Positions 1-8,477 of a DNA stretch of 64,000 nt are shown here, one piece after another. The stretch spans positions 1 to 64,000 of the forward strand of contig SVQK01000040.1 in the NCBI GenBank assembly GCA_015065385.1, in the 5' to 3' direction. A program made the position numbers and the translations under genes. A model generated the notes under the pieces. It did no database searches. It saw only the letters and a list, made by a program, of their open reading frames with translations, and was not told the origin of the DNA. The stretch is from Oscillospiraceae bacterium (GTDB lineage: Bacteria > Bacillota > Clostridia > Oscillospirales > CAG-272). How positions within the stretch are numbered: position 1 is the stretch's first letter; each line of letters starts with the position of its first letter.

Positions 1-41
1 ATCTGATTATAGCCGACTGGCGTAGAGCCGTGGCGGCCTGA

Positions 42-68
42 CTTTCTGCGCTCAAAAAGCGGAGAAAG
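42..68 (-). terminator. weak hairpin after the Ig-repeat gene
   Basis: An 11-base inverted repeat with one mismatch (CTTTCTGCGCT at 42-52 and AGCGGAGAAAG at 58-68) lies about 50 bases past the stop of the leftmost gene. There is no clear U-tract on the minus strand, so termination is only possible. Bases 1-119 hold nothing else I can recognise. Confidence 0.3.
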
Positions 69-119
69 CAAGAGCGGAATACGACTTTTGAAAAGCCAAC
101 CGGTTAATGAGTGAGAATT

Positions 120-1838
120 TCAGCTTTGTGCGGGATTGCCTAAAGTCACATATTTGTTCGGATCATCCCACGGCTTATAAGAAGCGTCTTTTGCGTCATC
201 TCCTTGCCGGAAGTCTTTGCCATCGAATTTAATATACCACTGGTAGCTGTACGGCTCTTTGCCGCCCGCCACGGCTACGGAGAGCGTCACCTCGCCCAAT
301 ATGCCGCCGACGGGCTGCCTTGTGAACCTTAATCTCTCATAGATAATACTGATCGGGTCCGACGTGAGCGTATTGCCGATAGAGTCGGTCACCACGCAGC
401 AGTATTTGCCCAGGGATGCCGGCGTATAGGAGTCGGAGGTCGCGCCGCGGATCAGACCGGAACCCTCCTTGTACCACTTGTAGCTGTACGGCCCTTTGCC
501 GCCCCACGCCGATACGGTGATTTCCCGGCCCACAGTCTGGGAATAGCACTTCAGCGAGGCGCTGAGCGCCGTAGTGTAAACATACGCAATGTCAGACTTG
601 ACCGTATCCCCGTTGCCGTCCGTCACTTCGCAGTAGTAGCCGCCGGAGCCTTTCGGCTTGAAGCTCGGGCCGTACTCACCGCTGACTACCATACCGTCTT
701 CGTAGCACCAGTAGAAGTAGTACGGCGGCTTGCCGCCCGACACGGTCACCCAAAACGTCGTCTCGTAAAGAACGCCGCTCTTAGGCTGCCCCGTGATGGT
801 CAGCGGCCCATAAATGACATTCATGGTTTTTGACGTGACCGTCGTGCCTGTGCTGTCGGTCACCTTGCAGTAATAATTTCCAACCGCCGTCGGCTTATAG
901 GAGTCAGAGGCTGCGCCAGAGATCAGACCGGAACCTTCTTTGTACCACTGGTAGCTGTACGGCGTCTTGCCGCCCGTCACGGTTACGGAGAGCGTTACAC
1001 CGAGTGTGCCGCCCTCAGTCTGCTTCGAGATGGCCAGGCTCGCGGAGTGGACAGTTGCGGTATCTGACGTGATCGTCGTGCCCTTTGCGTCGGTCACCTT
1101 GCAGTAATAATCACCGACAGAACTCGGCGAATAGGAGGCAGAGGTCGCGCCGCGAATCGGACCGGAACCTTCTTTGTACCACTGGTAGCGGTACGGCTCT
1201 TTGCCGCCCGACACGGTTACGGAAAGCTTTGTATAGCCGACAATGCCGCCCACGGGCTGACTCTTGATGGTCAGCTTGCTGCTCGTCACCTGCGCGGTAT
1301 TGGTCGTCGCCGTCTGGCCATAGGAATCCTTAATAACGCAATAGTACCTGCCTGCCTCCGTGGCTGTGTAATGGTCGCTGACGGCTCCACTAATCAGGCT
1401 GCCGTCTTTGTACCACTGGTAGGTGTACGGCGTAATACCGCCCGTCGCGGCGGTGCTCAGGGTCAAGGAGGGCACATCATCCGTCAGCGATCCGCCCGCG
1501 GGCTGACTCTTGACGTTCAGAGGGCCGATCTGCACGGTCTTGATGTACTTGTCATAGCCCTTCCAGCCCGCAAGGTAGCGTTCCAGGATGATGGAGTCCA
1601 CCGTGGAGACGCCGGCGTCGCCGTTCAAATTCGCGGCGTACATATTGACCCGGGCCGCGTAGCCGTTCCATCCGGCAATGTACCGAGCCAGGACGGTGGA
1701 GTCCGCCTTGGTCACTTTGCCGTTGCCGTCCACGTCTCCGATGAGGACGCTGGCCGCCTGAACGGTCACGGTCAGCATTCCCGCGATCATAAGCGCGAAG
1801 AGGAGAACACTGAGCAGCTTCTTTATTCCTGGCTTCAT
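120..1838 (-). CDS. secreted protein with N-terminal dockerin-like domain and Ig-like repeats
   Basis: Predicted 572-residue exported protein. The start at 1838 is chosen over an in-frame upstream ATG at 1883 because it follows AAAGGAAG and opens directly into a signal peptide (MKPGIKKLLSVLLFALM). Residues about 32-97 form a paired EF-hand dockerin-like module (GDVDGNGKVTKAD, then a second copy around LNGDAGVSTVD, each ending in RY-AGW-GY). Five full Ig-like repeats of about 78 residues follow, each with the signature PY-YQWYK...YYCVVTD; a sixth breaks off after YQWY and ends in unrelated sequence. The dockerin sits at the N-terminus, whereas most dockerins are C-terminal. Dockerins bind cohesins; candidate partners lie at 32.6-36 kb. 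The repeats may bind ligands or act as spacers; no catalytic domain is visible. Confidence 0.85.
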   Translation of the reverse strand: MKPGIKKLLSVLLFALMIAGMLTVTVQAASVLIGDVDGNGKVTKADSTVLARYIAGWNGYAARVNMYAANLNGDAGVSTVDSIILERYLAGWKGYDKYIKTVQIGPLNVKSQPAGGSLTDDVPSLTLSTAATGGITPYTYQWYKDGSLISGAVSDHYTATEAGRYYCVIKDSYGQTATTNTAQVTSSKLTIKSQPVGGIVGYTKLSVTVSGGKEPYRYQWYKEGSGPIRGATSASYSPSSVGDYYCKVTDAKGTTITSDTATVHSASLAISKQTEGGTLGVTLSVTVTGGKTPYSYQWYKEGSGLISGAASDSYKPTAVGNYYCKVTDSTGTTVTSKTMNVIYGPLTITGQPKSGVLYETTFWVTVSGGKPPYYFYWCYEDGMVVSGEYGPSFKPKGSGGYYCEVTDGNGDTVKSDIAYVYTTALSASLKCYSQTVGREITVSAWGGKGPYSYKWYKEGSGLIRGATSDSYTPASLGKYCCVVTDSIGNTLTSDPISIIYERLRFTRQPVGGILGEVTLSVAVAGGKEPYSYQWYIKFDGKDFRQGDDAKDASYKPWDDPNKYVTLGNPAQS

Positions 1839-1961
1839 ATATGTACTTCCTTTCGAGTAGATTTGTACCGTGGAAATGATCATTTCTCTTGCGTCCGGCT
1901 GTCGTCACGGATCACCGGACCCGGGAACCCGGTTTGCGCCGCAAGGTCTTTTTTCACGGTT

Positions 1962-2621
1962 TTATTTCCTTTCGCCCGAATTGATCCGTTCGCTGTCATG
2001 GACGACCAGGCCGAGAAGCCGCGCGTGGATCGCCAGATCGACACGCCTGCCGAAGCCCGTCTTCTCCATGATGTTTTGCAGATGCCGCTTTACGGTGTTG
2101 GCGGAGATGTGCAGTTTTTCCGCGATCTCCTCGTTGGTGAGGCTGGCGGTCAGCTCCCGCAGCACGTCCAGTTCCCGCTCCGTCAGATCGCTCCGCCGGA
2201 TCTTGCCGAAGTTCACCTCGGGCGCTGACGACGGATAAACCGATTCGCCTCGCAGGGTGCGTTCCATAATGTCCGTCAGGCTGTGACTGTCGTACTCCTT
2301 GTACCAGAAGCTCTCCACGCCGATCGCCCGGGCCTTCTCTTCCCAGCTGGTCTCGGAGGTCGAGGTGGTCAGGATGATTTTGATCTCCGGGTGCTCACGT
2401 TTGATCTTTGCGGCAGCCGTCAGCCCGTCGATCCCCTCCTGCATCATGATGTCCAGGATCAGAAGATCGGTTTCGTTTTCCTCCACGAAGTCCACGGCTT
2501 CATCCGCCGTCCGGAAAGAAGCCGCGAGCTCATAGCGGTCGGAGGCGTGAACATACATTTCAAAAAAACCGCGCGAGATGTTCTGGTCGTCCGCTACGAC
2601 GACCCGGATGCGCTCATTCAC
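1962..2621 (-). CDS. NarL/LuxR-type response regulator
   Basis: A 219-residue cytoplasmic two-component regulator. The N-terminal receiver domain has the acidic pair D11-D12, the likely phospho-acceptor D57 (LLILDIMM) and the conserved lysine K108. The C-terminal LuxR/GerE helix-turn-helix spans about residues 145-205 (LTERELDVLRELTASLTNEE, then ISANTVKRHLQNIMEKTG). The cognate kinase is very likely the gene at 2826-4109, whose transcript is separated from this one by a terminator at 2782-2819. Just downstream on the same strand is the dockerin/Ig-repeat gene, a plausible target, but no direct evidence links them. Confidence 0.92.
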   Translation of the reverse strand: MNERIRVVVADDQNISRGFFEMYVHASDRYELAASFRTADEAVDFVEENETDLLILDIMMQEGIDGLTAAAKIKREHPEIKIILTTSTSETSWEEKARAIGVESFWYKEYDSHSLTDIMERTLRGESVYPSSAPEVNFGKIRRSDLTERELDVLRELTASLTNEEIAEKLHISANTVKRHLQNIMEKTGFGRRVDLAIHARLLGLVVHDSERINSGERK

Positions 2622-2781
2622 ATAGCCTCACCTTCCTTGCCCGAAACGCCGAAGCGCGCCGTCCGTTTCTTTTCAGGGAGATTTTCGCCGAAAGGGCATA
2701 GATCCCCTTATAATTTCATATTATATCAGAAGGCGTCCGGATTTACCATCACCCATTCGTACCATTTTCCTGCGGAATCCG

Positions 2782-2819
2782 AAAAAAAGCGCTCCCTGCC
2801 CCGGTACGGAAGGAAGCGC
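2782..2819 (-). terminator. intrinsic terminator after the sensor kinase
   Basis: Stem GCGCTCCCT/AGGAAGCGC (2789-2797 with 2811-2819) followed on the minus strand by seven U (A-run at 2782-2788). It lies 7 bases after the stop of the histidine kinase and before the response regulator, so the regulator is probably transcribed partly by read-through or from its own promoter in 2622-2780. Confidence 0.85.
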
Positions 2820-2825
2820 GGAAAA

Positions 2826-4109
2826 CTATGAACGGAGAAATACGATAGTCAGCGAGAAGACCGGCAGGCTTTGTACGATCATCTTGCCGCCCGCCTCTTC
2901 GACCATCCGGCGCAGGGAAAGCAGGCCGCCGCTTTCGTCGATGGGGCCTCTCGGGGGCTTGCCGTTGTTCCGGAGAGAGAAGGACGTAAACGCCGCCGTT
3001 TCGGTGATCTGTGCCCAAAGCCGGTCCCCTTCGGCGTGCTTGACGGTATTGGCGGCGCACTCGCGGATCGCCTCGGCCAGAAGCGCGCGGAGCCTCTCCT
3101 CTTCGACGGGACCTCCCTTCACATCGACGGTCACGCCGATCCTGCCCGCCATGTCGATTGCCTGACGCAGACCGTCCGGGCTCTCCGGCTGCGGCATCTT
3201 CCGCTCCCTCAGAAGGATGCGGTTCATCTCCCGGGTCATCCGGGCGACGGTCGCTTTATCCGTGGTGTCCGGATGCTCGAGACAGCGGCGGCCCATCAGT
3301 AAAACCTGCCCCAGCTCGTTATGCAGAGCGGTGCGGGCCGCGGCCTCCTCCTGCTTCACGAACATCTCGGCGGACAGCTCCGAAGTCTCTCTCATACGGT
3401 GCCGGACCTCCTGCAAATGCGCGTTCTTCGCCCGGAGCTCTTCCGTGATCCGGTACCGTTCGGTGACGTTGACGGCGTTCAGCCGCTTATAAATCACCCC
3501 GTCGATCGGGAGATCGTCTCTGGCAAAGAGCCATGCCTCGCCCCGAGGAGTCTTCATCAACCGCTTGCCTTCCTGGTTTTCTCCGTTTTCCTCCAAAAAC
3601 TCCCAGAGTTGCTCAGCGTCCGAAAGGCGTTCGCCGGTCAGCGCGCGGCACAGGGCGTCCATTTTCAGATTGACAAGCAGCGGCGTGCCTTTCGACGAAC
3701 TGACGCAGATCCCCTCCGGCAAAAGATCGACAGCCTGACGGATGGTGGCGGAGGTCACGGTGCTTGTCCGGCAGCGTTTGTACTCCCGGAGTCGATGGAG
3801 AATGATCCCCGCGGAGACGATTTCAAGGGCAGCATAGACCGGCCATGGCAGCTTGTACGGAAACCACCCGGTCTGAACGGAATCCCTCGGTATCTGCGCG
3901 TAATGGACGAGGTCATATCCGTCGAAGAGGAACACAAATACCGCAAAACCGATCACGAAATGCAGAGCGGCGGTCAGCGTCCGGCGGCGGCTGTTTTCCT
4001 CCCCGCGGGGAAGCAGGAGGACCGCGGTCTGCCCGATCATAAGAAAGAGCGCGCCCATCAGGAGAAGAAATGTGACGGGGGTCTGGAGAATATTCTCGGA
4101 GAAACTCAT
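2826..4109 (-). CDS. sensor histidine kinase, HisKA_3 type with PAS-like domain
   Basis: A 427-residue membrane kinase. About three hydrophobic segments occupy residues 10-110 (FLLLMGALFLMIGQTAVLLL and following), then a PAS-like region at about 125-215 (LPEGICVSSSKGTPLLVN). The dimerisation box has H263 in ALHNELGQVLLMGRR, the pattern of NarX/DegS-type kinases. The C-terminal ATPase has an N-box (RECAANTVKHAEGD, N354) and a glycine box (ESGGLLSLRRMVEEAGG). Its start overlaps the stop of the upstream 7-TM gene by four bases (ATGA), implying translational coupling. LuxR-type response regulators such as the one at 1962-2621 are the usual partners of this kinase class. Confidence 0.9.
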   Translation of the reverse strand: MSFSENILQTPVTFLLLMGALFLMIGQTAVLLLPRGEENSRRRTLTAALHFVIGFAVFVFLFDGYDLVHYAQIPRDSVQTGWFPYKLPWPVYAALEIVSAGIILHRLREYKRCRTSTVTSATIRQAVDLLPEGICVSSSKGTPLLVNLKMDALCRALTGERLSDAEQLWEFLEENGENQEGKRLMKTPRGEAWLFARDDLPIDGVIYKRLNAVNVTERYRITEELRAKNAHLQEVRHRMRETSELSAEMFVKQEEAAARTALHNELGQVLLMGRRCLEHPDTTDKATVARMTREMNRILLRERKMPQPESPDGLRQAIDMAGRIGVTVDVKGGPVEEERLRALLAEAIRECAANTVKHAEGDRLWAQITETAAFTSFSLRNNGKPPRGPIDESGGLLSLRRMVEEAGGKMIVQSLPVFSLTIVFLRS

Positions 4110-5740
4110 TCGCCGCCGCCTCCTTCCGCGTGTACGGTCAGGAACCAGCAGCCGTCGCTTTCCATGCGCGTCACGGGAAGCGCCGTTTTCGGCAGCTCCG
4201 GATCCCGATCCGCCTCCATGGCGATCCGGATGCCTCCGGCGGCCAGAGAAACGGTCATCCCCCGAATCTGCGGCAAAAGCGCTTCGATCAGCGTCTCAAA
4301 ACAGTCATACACCGCGTTGACGGAATCCAGCGACAGATCAGAATATTCCTCTCCCGTGGCGGCCGCCGGGATTCCGCAGCAGTTCAAATACCGCGCGGTT
4401 TCCTGCAGCGCCAGAAAAAGCTCGCGGTTCGGATAAGACAGGGTTTCGTCCGTGAGGAGGAGCAGATTGCTCTTGCGCTTGCAGTAAGCGTTCAGCAAAC
4501 AGCACTCCGCCAGCGTTTTCTCAAAGTCCTCCGATGCAGACGGCGTGCCTGCCATCAGCCACTCGATCCGCTTCTGCTTGGGATACAGCGCGGCGGCGAT
4601 CTTGTCGTAGATCTTCTCCTGCGCGTCCAGATGTGCCTTTTTCTCCCTGAGCTCGTTTTCCACGGCGATCAGGTCGTTCTCCTCGCTCAGGATCTCATTG
4701 GCGGATTCCAGACGGAGGCTCTCCCGATGCAGCTCGCTTTCGTCCTCCGTCCAGAAAACGTAGCCCGGGCGGATCTTCATCCCCGACAGCCGGGTATCTT
4801 CTTCCGGATATACCGGCGCCGCGGTTGCCGCGGAAAGCTGTTTTTCGGACGCGCGGATCGGAAGATTCGTCTCGTAGACCGGCGCGAAGGCATCGTCCGT
4901 GATCAGGACCGGCAGGCCGAGATTGGCAAAGAAGCCGATGTAGTTTTCATTGTACGGGATCAGGCGGTTCCGGATGCAGAGCTCAAAGAAACCCAGCATA
5001 CCGAACACGTTGATCTCCGGCGCGTGATACATGCGGATAAGACTGCGGGGCGTGAATACCGCCGCGTTGATGATATTCATTCCTCCCCAAACGAGAGCGA
5101 CCGCGATGAAAGAGAGGAGCCCCCGCATGTTCTGCCGCCATGTTTTCAGGACCAGGATCACAAACCCGGCGACCAGCGTCGCCACCATCCATCCGTACAT
5201 GATATAAAACAGCGGCCCGTAGGTATAGGTGCCGACGACACAGTGAAACTCCGAGAGCGGAATGAGCCGACGGTAAAACAGCTGATGCAGATCGTTTGTC
5301 ACAATCATCAAGAGCAGCGCGCAGGCAGGAATCAGCAGAAGCCGTTCTTTTCCGTTTTGTTCTTCCCCCTCGCCTCTGCGGATCCGGATACAGGTCATGA
5401 GGAACAGCGTCGGATTCAGGATCGGCGCGACATTATACAGATAATCCGCATACCGTCTGACGGCCACCGCGGTCAGAATGCGGAATCTCAAGATCCGGAC
5501 GAGGAGGTAGAGAATACTCAGCATCGCCGATGCGAGAATATAGCTCCGCGCTTTGGTAGGCAGAAGCCTGTCCCGCACAGAATCCATCCAGCCGATCAGA
5601 AGCCCGATATAGATCATGAAGTTGGCGCTGAACATGAAGGTGTCAACGACGGAGATTCCCGTCTGGGTATGCAGATAGACGATCCCTCCGAACAGAAGCA
5701 TGACGAAAAACAGGAGGGTTTTGTTTATGTACTCCGCCAT
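4106..5740 (-). CDS. 7-TM sensor with degenerate kinase-like C-terminus
   Basis: A 544-residue protein and first gene of the signalling operon. Around seven hydrophobic helices span about residues 8-265, like the 7TM sensor modules of clostridial histidine kinases. After a soluble segment there is a long charged coiled coil at about 345-400 (ESANEILSEENDLIAVENEL), then a region shaped like a DHp/ATPase pair (DKIAAALYPKQKRIEWLM; CLLNAYCKRKSNLLLL). I see neither a phospho-accepting histidine box nor N/G boxes, so it is probably catalytically dead and signals through the kinase whose start overlaps its stop. The ligand is unknown; given the surroundings a sugar or cell-surface cue is a guess. 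Confidence 0.8.
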   Translation of the reverse strand: MAEYINKTLLFFVMLLFGGIVYLHTQTGISVVDTFMFSANFMIYIGLLIGWMDSVRDRLLPTKARSYILASAMLSILYLLVRILRFRILTAVAVRRYADYLYNVAPILNPTLFLMTCIRIRRGEGEEQNGKERLLLIPACALLLMIVTNDLHQLFYRRLIPLSEFHCVVGTYTYGPLFYIMYGWMVATLVAGFVILVLKTWRQNMRGLLSFIAVALVWGGMNIINAAVFTPRSLIRMYHAPEINVFGMLGFFELCIRNRLIPYNENYIGFFANLGLPVLITDDAFAPVYETNLPIRASEKQLSAATAAPVYPEEDTRLSGMKIRPGYVFWTEDESELHRESLRLESANEILSEENDLIAVENELREKKAHLDAQEKIYDKIAAALYPKQKRIEWLMAGTPSASEDFEKTLAECCLLNAYCKRKSNLLLLTDETLSYPNRELFLALQETARYLNCCGIPAAATGEEYSDLSLDSVNAVYDCFETLIEALLPQIRGMTVSLAAGGIRIAMEADRDPELPKTALPVTRMESDGCWFLTVHAEGGGGE

Positions 5741-5886
5741 AAAAGTTCATTCCTCCGCTGTGAACGACAAAATATCCCGTCTGCCTGTCCCCGGCACAGC
5801 CTGACGCAAAGCCGGAGAAAACGATCGGAGAGCCGGGGGATTGAATAAAAGTATTGATAAATTGAGCTTTACAGGATCCGGATTTT

Positions 5887-5915
5887 ATTATATACCCTGA
5901 CGCAGATTCTGTCAA
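5887..5915 (-). promoter_or_regulatory. sigma-A promoter of the 7-TM/kinase operon
   Basis: On the minus strand TTGACA (5910-5915) and TATAAT (5887-5892) are separated by exactly 17 bases, a full consensus match, 147 bases upstream of the 7-TM start codon. The long leader shows no riboswitch I recognise. Confidence 0.85.
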
Positions 5916-6040
5916 GATCCCGCACTGCGAAACGGAAGAAGCCCTTGCCCGTGACCTGCGCAGCGACAATCGTTGAGTCTTTCGTTTTTCTGCCTAACCC
6001 TATTCTTTGTCTTTGGCGGAGCGGGATTTGTCCGGCTTCA

Positions 6041-6080
6041 CTCGGATGGGGGAATCGAACCCCTAACCTGGTTTACGACG
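6041..6080 (-). other. tRNA 3'-end-like fragment, candidate attachment site
   Basis: Read on the minus strand, the stretch ends with a T-arm (GGGG TTCGATT CCCC) followed by a 7-base acceptor-like strand ATCCGAG. Upstream lies CGTAAACCAG, which fits the 3' half of an anticodon arm with possible anticodon CGT (Thr-like). No matching 5' half (D-arm or 5' acceptor) is found to the right, so this is not a functional tRNA. Such 3'-half copies are left when tyrosine integrases recombine in tRNA genes. An integrase remnant pointing at it begins about 120 bases away, supporting an att-site reading. The variable loop looks short, so the parent tRNA identity is uncertain. Confidence 0.6.
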
Positions 6081-6195
6081 TGAGGGTGCCTTTCTTCTTC
6101 ATCCGCTTCCCCTCCGCGATCCTTGCCTTGACCTCGACAATCATCTCCGCGAGCCTGATTTCGCATCGGTAAAAAATCTATTATCGATAGCTTGA

Positions 6196-6390
6196 CATTT
6201 GGGTGCCGAAGGTCATGAAAACGTGTGATTTTGCATCCCGCATGTTCCTCCACCCGGCGCATCTTTTTTCTCACAGAGCTCGGATCCCTCGGAGAATCCT
6301 CCTTGACAGGTGAGGGGAACATCCACCGGGAATCTGTTGTCTTCTTGTATTCCCGGTGGGCGTTCACCACCGATTGAGGAAAAATCACCG
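6196..6390 (-). pseudogene. tyrosine integrase remnant
   Basis: The minus strand encodes a short piece of a phage/ICE-type tyrosine recombinase catalytic domain: a MFPSPVKEDSPRDPSSVRKK stretch and then CKITRFHDLRHPN, where FHDLRH is the conserved R-x-x-R/H-x-x-R region of this family (normally FHDLRHT). Sequence before about 6390 and after about 6196 has no integrase character: the N-terminal domain and the C-terminal part with the tyrosine nucleophile are missing. The surviving reading frame runs on into the tRNA-like fragment at 6041-6080. The gene points toward that candidate att site, as int genes usually do. The remnant contains a perfect 11-base inverted repeat (6323-6333 with 6349-6359). 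Confidence 0.75.
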
Positions 6391-6459
6391 TGCGGAGGGA
6401 CGCCTATGAGTATTGTGAATCCGGCTCCCGATTTGTATTCCGACCGAACGCGCCGCACC

Positions 6460-8337
6460 TCATTCCTTCCAGTTCACTTTGCGCCTCCAGTGACGCCGTA
6501 TCTCCGGCTGTTCACCCCGCGCCGCCGCTCGGACATACGGGCTTTCGTCGTAGAGGCTTTCCTCCCTCATATCGTCCGGGAGACGCTCCTTCTCTTGAAG
6601 GACTTTCACAAGCTGCCAGCGGAACCATTCATCGCTGTACAGCGTCCCGAACCAGCTTTCCCGCATGCCCTCCGCGCCGACTCTCAGCGCGTCCAGCACG
6701 TCATAAGCGGCTGAATAGCTCATCTCCGGAGGATTTGTCAGCCATTCTTCCACCGTGTTGGCGTCGTCGGGCATGAAGTTCGCACCGTAGACCATGTGGC
6801 GGCCGAATGACCGCAGCTGCCCGCTCTCCGCGTTCATCAGTTCGACCCCGAGTTCCCGCACCCGGGGATCGCGGGTATGTTTCAGGCATTCGAGGAGCCA
6901 GAGGGGAACCGGCGTGTCCCGCAAAGCCGGATCGTCCAGAATCCTCCTCACCCGCGCGAGCAGCCCTCCGGTGTCCCTGCCGGACACATCACGGAAAAAC
7001 AGGGATAGTGTCTTTGCCCGCGCGCTCCCCGCCGCCTTTTCGGCGAGATAAGCGTCAAGCACGGCGAAGAACACCTCGTCCGACGCGTATTGAAACCCAT
7101 CGACGAGGGCGTCGAACTCCTCGTCCTCCTGCCGGGCGGCGAGACAACGTTCGGCGGTGATCTCCTGCGCCGGAACCGGACTGCGGGCGGTCTCCGTCAC
7201 CGTCATGACCGAGGCGAGGGGATTTTCCTCGAGAAGAATGTCCCAGAAGAGATCCCAGTTTTTCCCGCGCAGTTCGTCCTCATATCGCCAAAACAGCGTT
7301 TTCAAGTCCTCCTCCCTCTCCGGCGCGAGGCAGAACAGGTCGGCGATGTCGCAGAGAGCGGAATGGATGATCTCCCGCTTCGGCGTCCCGCAGAAAGCCC
7401 GGACTCCGGCGATCTCGAGCCACCCCTGCGCGACGTCGTCCCATTCGCGGTCTGTTTCACCACGGAGGCATTGTCTGAGAACGGAGGTTGACGCGTCGAA
7501 ACCCTCTTTGAGGATCTCGTTCACCTCTTTTTCCCGTCCCAGCAGGGAGGCAAGCTGAAAAGCGTGCCAGCGCGGCGGCTTTTTTTCGAGGATCTTATCC
7601 GCAATCTCCTCTCCCAGCCTCCCCGACGGATCGAAACAGAGGGCAAGATCCCGGTCATAAAGTCCGTGATTCCGGGTGTAATAGGGCACAATACCCGACT
7701 TATCCGGGGACTCGTTTTCGGGGTGCAGAAGCATCCTCTGCCAGACGGCACAGAAGATCTGCTTGTCTTTTTCCTTTTCCAGCAGAAGGATCGCCCGCCC
7801 GAGGCCGCGGTTCAGATAATCCCGGAATTCGCCGGGGGTCATGCCGCTCTCTTCCGCTCCCGAAACGGATTTCGGCTTGAACCAGCGGTCGTACATGGCG
7901 GAGAGGAATTCCGCGGTCATGGGATAACCGGACGCCGATCCGATCACGCTGTCGATGCCGCAGAACGGGCAGAGAGCGGTGTTTCCGTCCCGGTCCACCC
8001 ATTCCGTGATTGTCTGCGGGCGGTAAAGCTGGCGGCAGTAAAAGCACCCGCACAGGTCCGACGCCCCGAGCTCCGCACGGTTGTTCATGCAGTGCCGGTG
8101 GGCGGCGAGGAGTTGTTTCTCCGTGTTCTCCTTCTCCTCCGCGATCCCGAGCAGTTCGTCCGCCGTGACGCCGAACACCCGGCACAGCGGGGCGATGAGG
8201 CTCAAATCCGGCGCCGTTTGTCCGAGCTCCCATTTTGAGACGGCCTGTGCGCTCACGCCGAGGTAATCTGCCAGACGATCCTGCGTCATATCGGCTTTCT
8301 TGCGCAGATCTTTTATCTTTTGTCCGATGTGTTCCAT
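6460..8337 (-). CDS. XRE-family regulator with zinc ribbon and long C-terminal domain
   Basis: A 625-residue cytoplasmic protein. Residues about 5-60 are a Cro/CI-type helix-turn-helix (MTQDRLADYLGVSAQAVSKW). A four-cysteine zinc-ribbon-like motif follows (C98-x2-C101 and C123-x2-C126, CFYC...CPFC). The remaining roughly 480 residues are mostly helical, with no motif I can name; the end looks like HEAT-type helical repeats. Zinc binding and the large domain suggest sensing or protein interaction. Its promoter spacer carries a CCGG-N3-CCGG palindrome resembling that of the neighbouring XRE gene, consistent with autoregulation. It lies next to the integrase scar and may belong to former element cargo. 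Confidence 0.8.
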   Translation of the reverse strand: MEHIGQKIKDLRKKADMTQDRLADYLGVSAQAVSKWELGQTAPDLSLIAPLCRVFGVTADELLGIAEEKENTEKQLLAAHRHCMNNRAELGASDLCGCFYCRQLYRPQTITEWVDRDGNTALCPFCGIDSVIGSASGYPMTAEFLSAMYDRWFKPKSVSGAEESGMTPGEFRDYLNRGLGRAILLLEKEKDKQIFCAVWQRMLLHPENESPDKSGIVPYYTRNHGLYDRDLALCFDPSGRLGEEIADKILEKKPPRWHAFQLASLLGREKEVNEILKEGFDASTSVLRQCLRGETDREWDDVAQGWLEIAGVRAFCGTPKREIIHSALCDIADLFCLAPEREEDLKTLFWRYEDELRGKNWDLFWDILLEENPLASVMTVTETARSPVPAQEITAERCLAARQEDEEFDALVDGFQYASDEVFFAVLDAYLAEKAAGSARAKTLSLFFRDVSGRDTGGLLARVRRILDDPALRDTPVPLWLLECLKHTRDPRVRELGVELMNAESGQLRSFGRHMVYGANFMPDDANTVEEWLTNPPEMSYSAAYDVLDALRVGAEGMRESWFGTLYSDEWFRWQLVKVLQEKERLPDDMREESLYDESPYVRAAARGEQPEIRRHWRRKVNWKE

Positions 8338-8391
8338 ATCGTTCTCCTGTTTTGTACAGATAGAAAGCGGGCCCGGCTTCCTTATGGTTCT

Positions 8392-8420
8392 ATTATACCA
8401 GAACCGGAAACCGGGCGCAA
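8392..8420 (-). promoter_or_regulatory. promoter with CCGG palindrome for the long XRE gene
   Basis: Minus strand TTGCGC (8415-8420), 17-base spacer, TATAAT (8392-8397), 55 bases before the start codon at 8337. The spacer contains CCGGTTTCCGG (8404-8414), an 11-base palindrome with a 3-base centre and a candidate operator. Confidence 0.75.
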
Positions 8421-8477
8421 TGGATTTATTCTTGAGTTCGATTCAACCGTGGGTTGCGTTCCGGGGCGGAGGCGGGA

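Noticed and set aside
6041..6120. Functional tRNA gene
   Set aside because: Only the 3' half is present; no D-arm or 5' acceptor strand can be formed with the sequence to the right.
6323..6359. Perfect 11-base inverted repeat as a terminator or attenuator
   Set aside because: It lies inside the integrase remnant's coding sequence with a 15-base loop and no U-tract; probably fortuitous.
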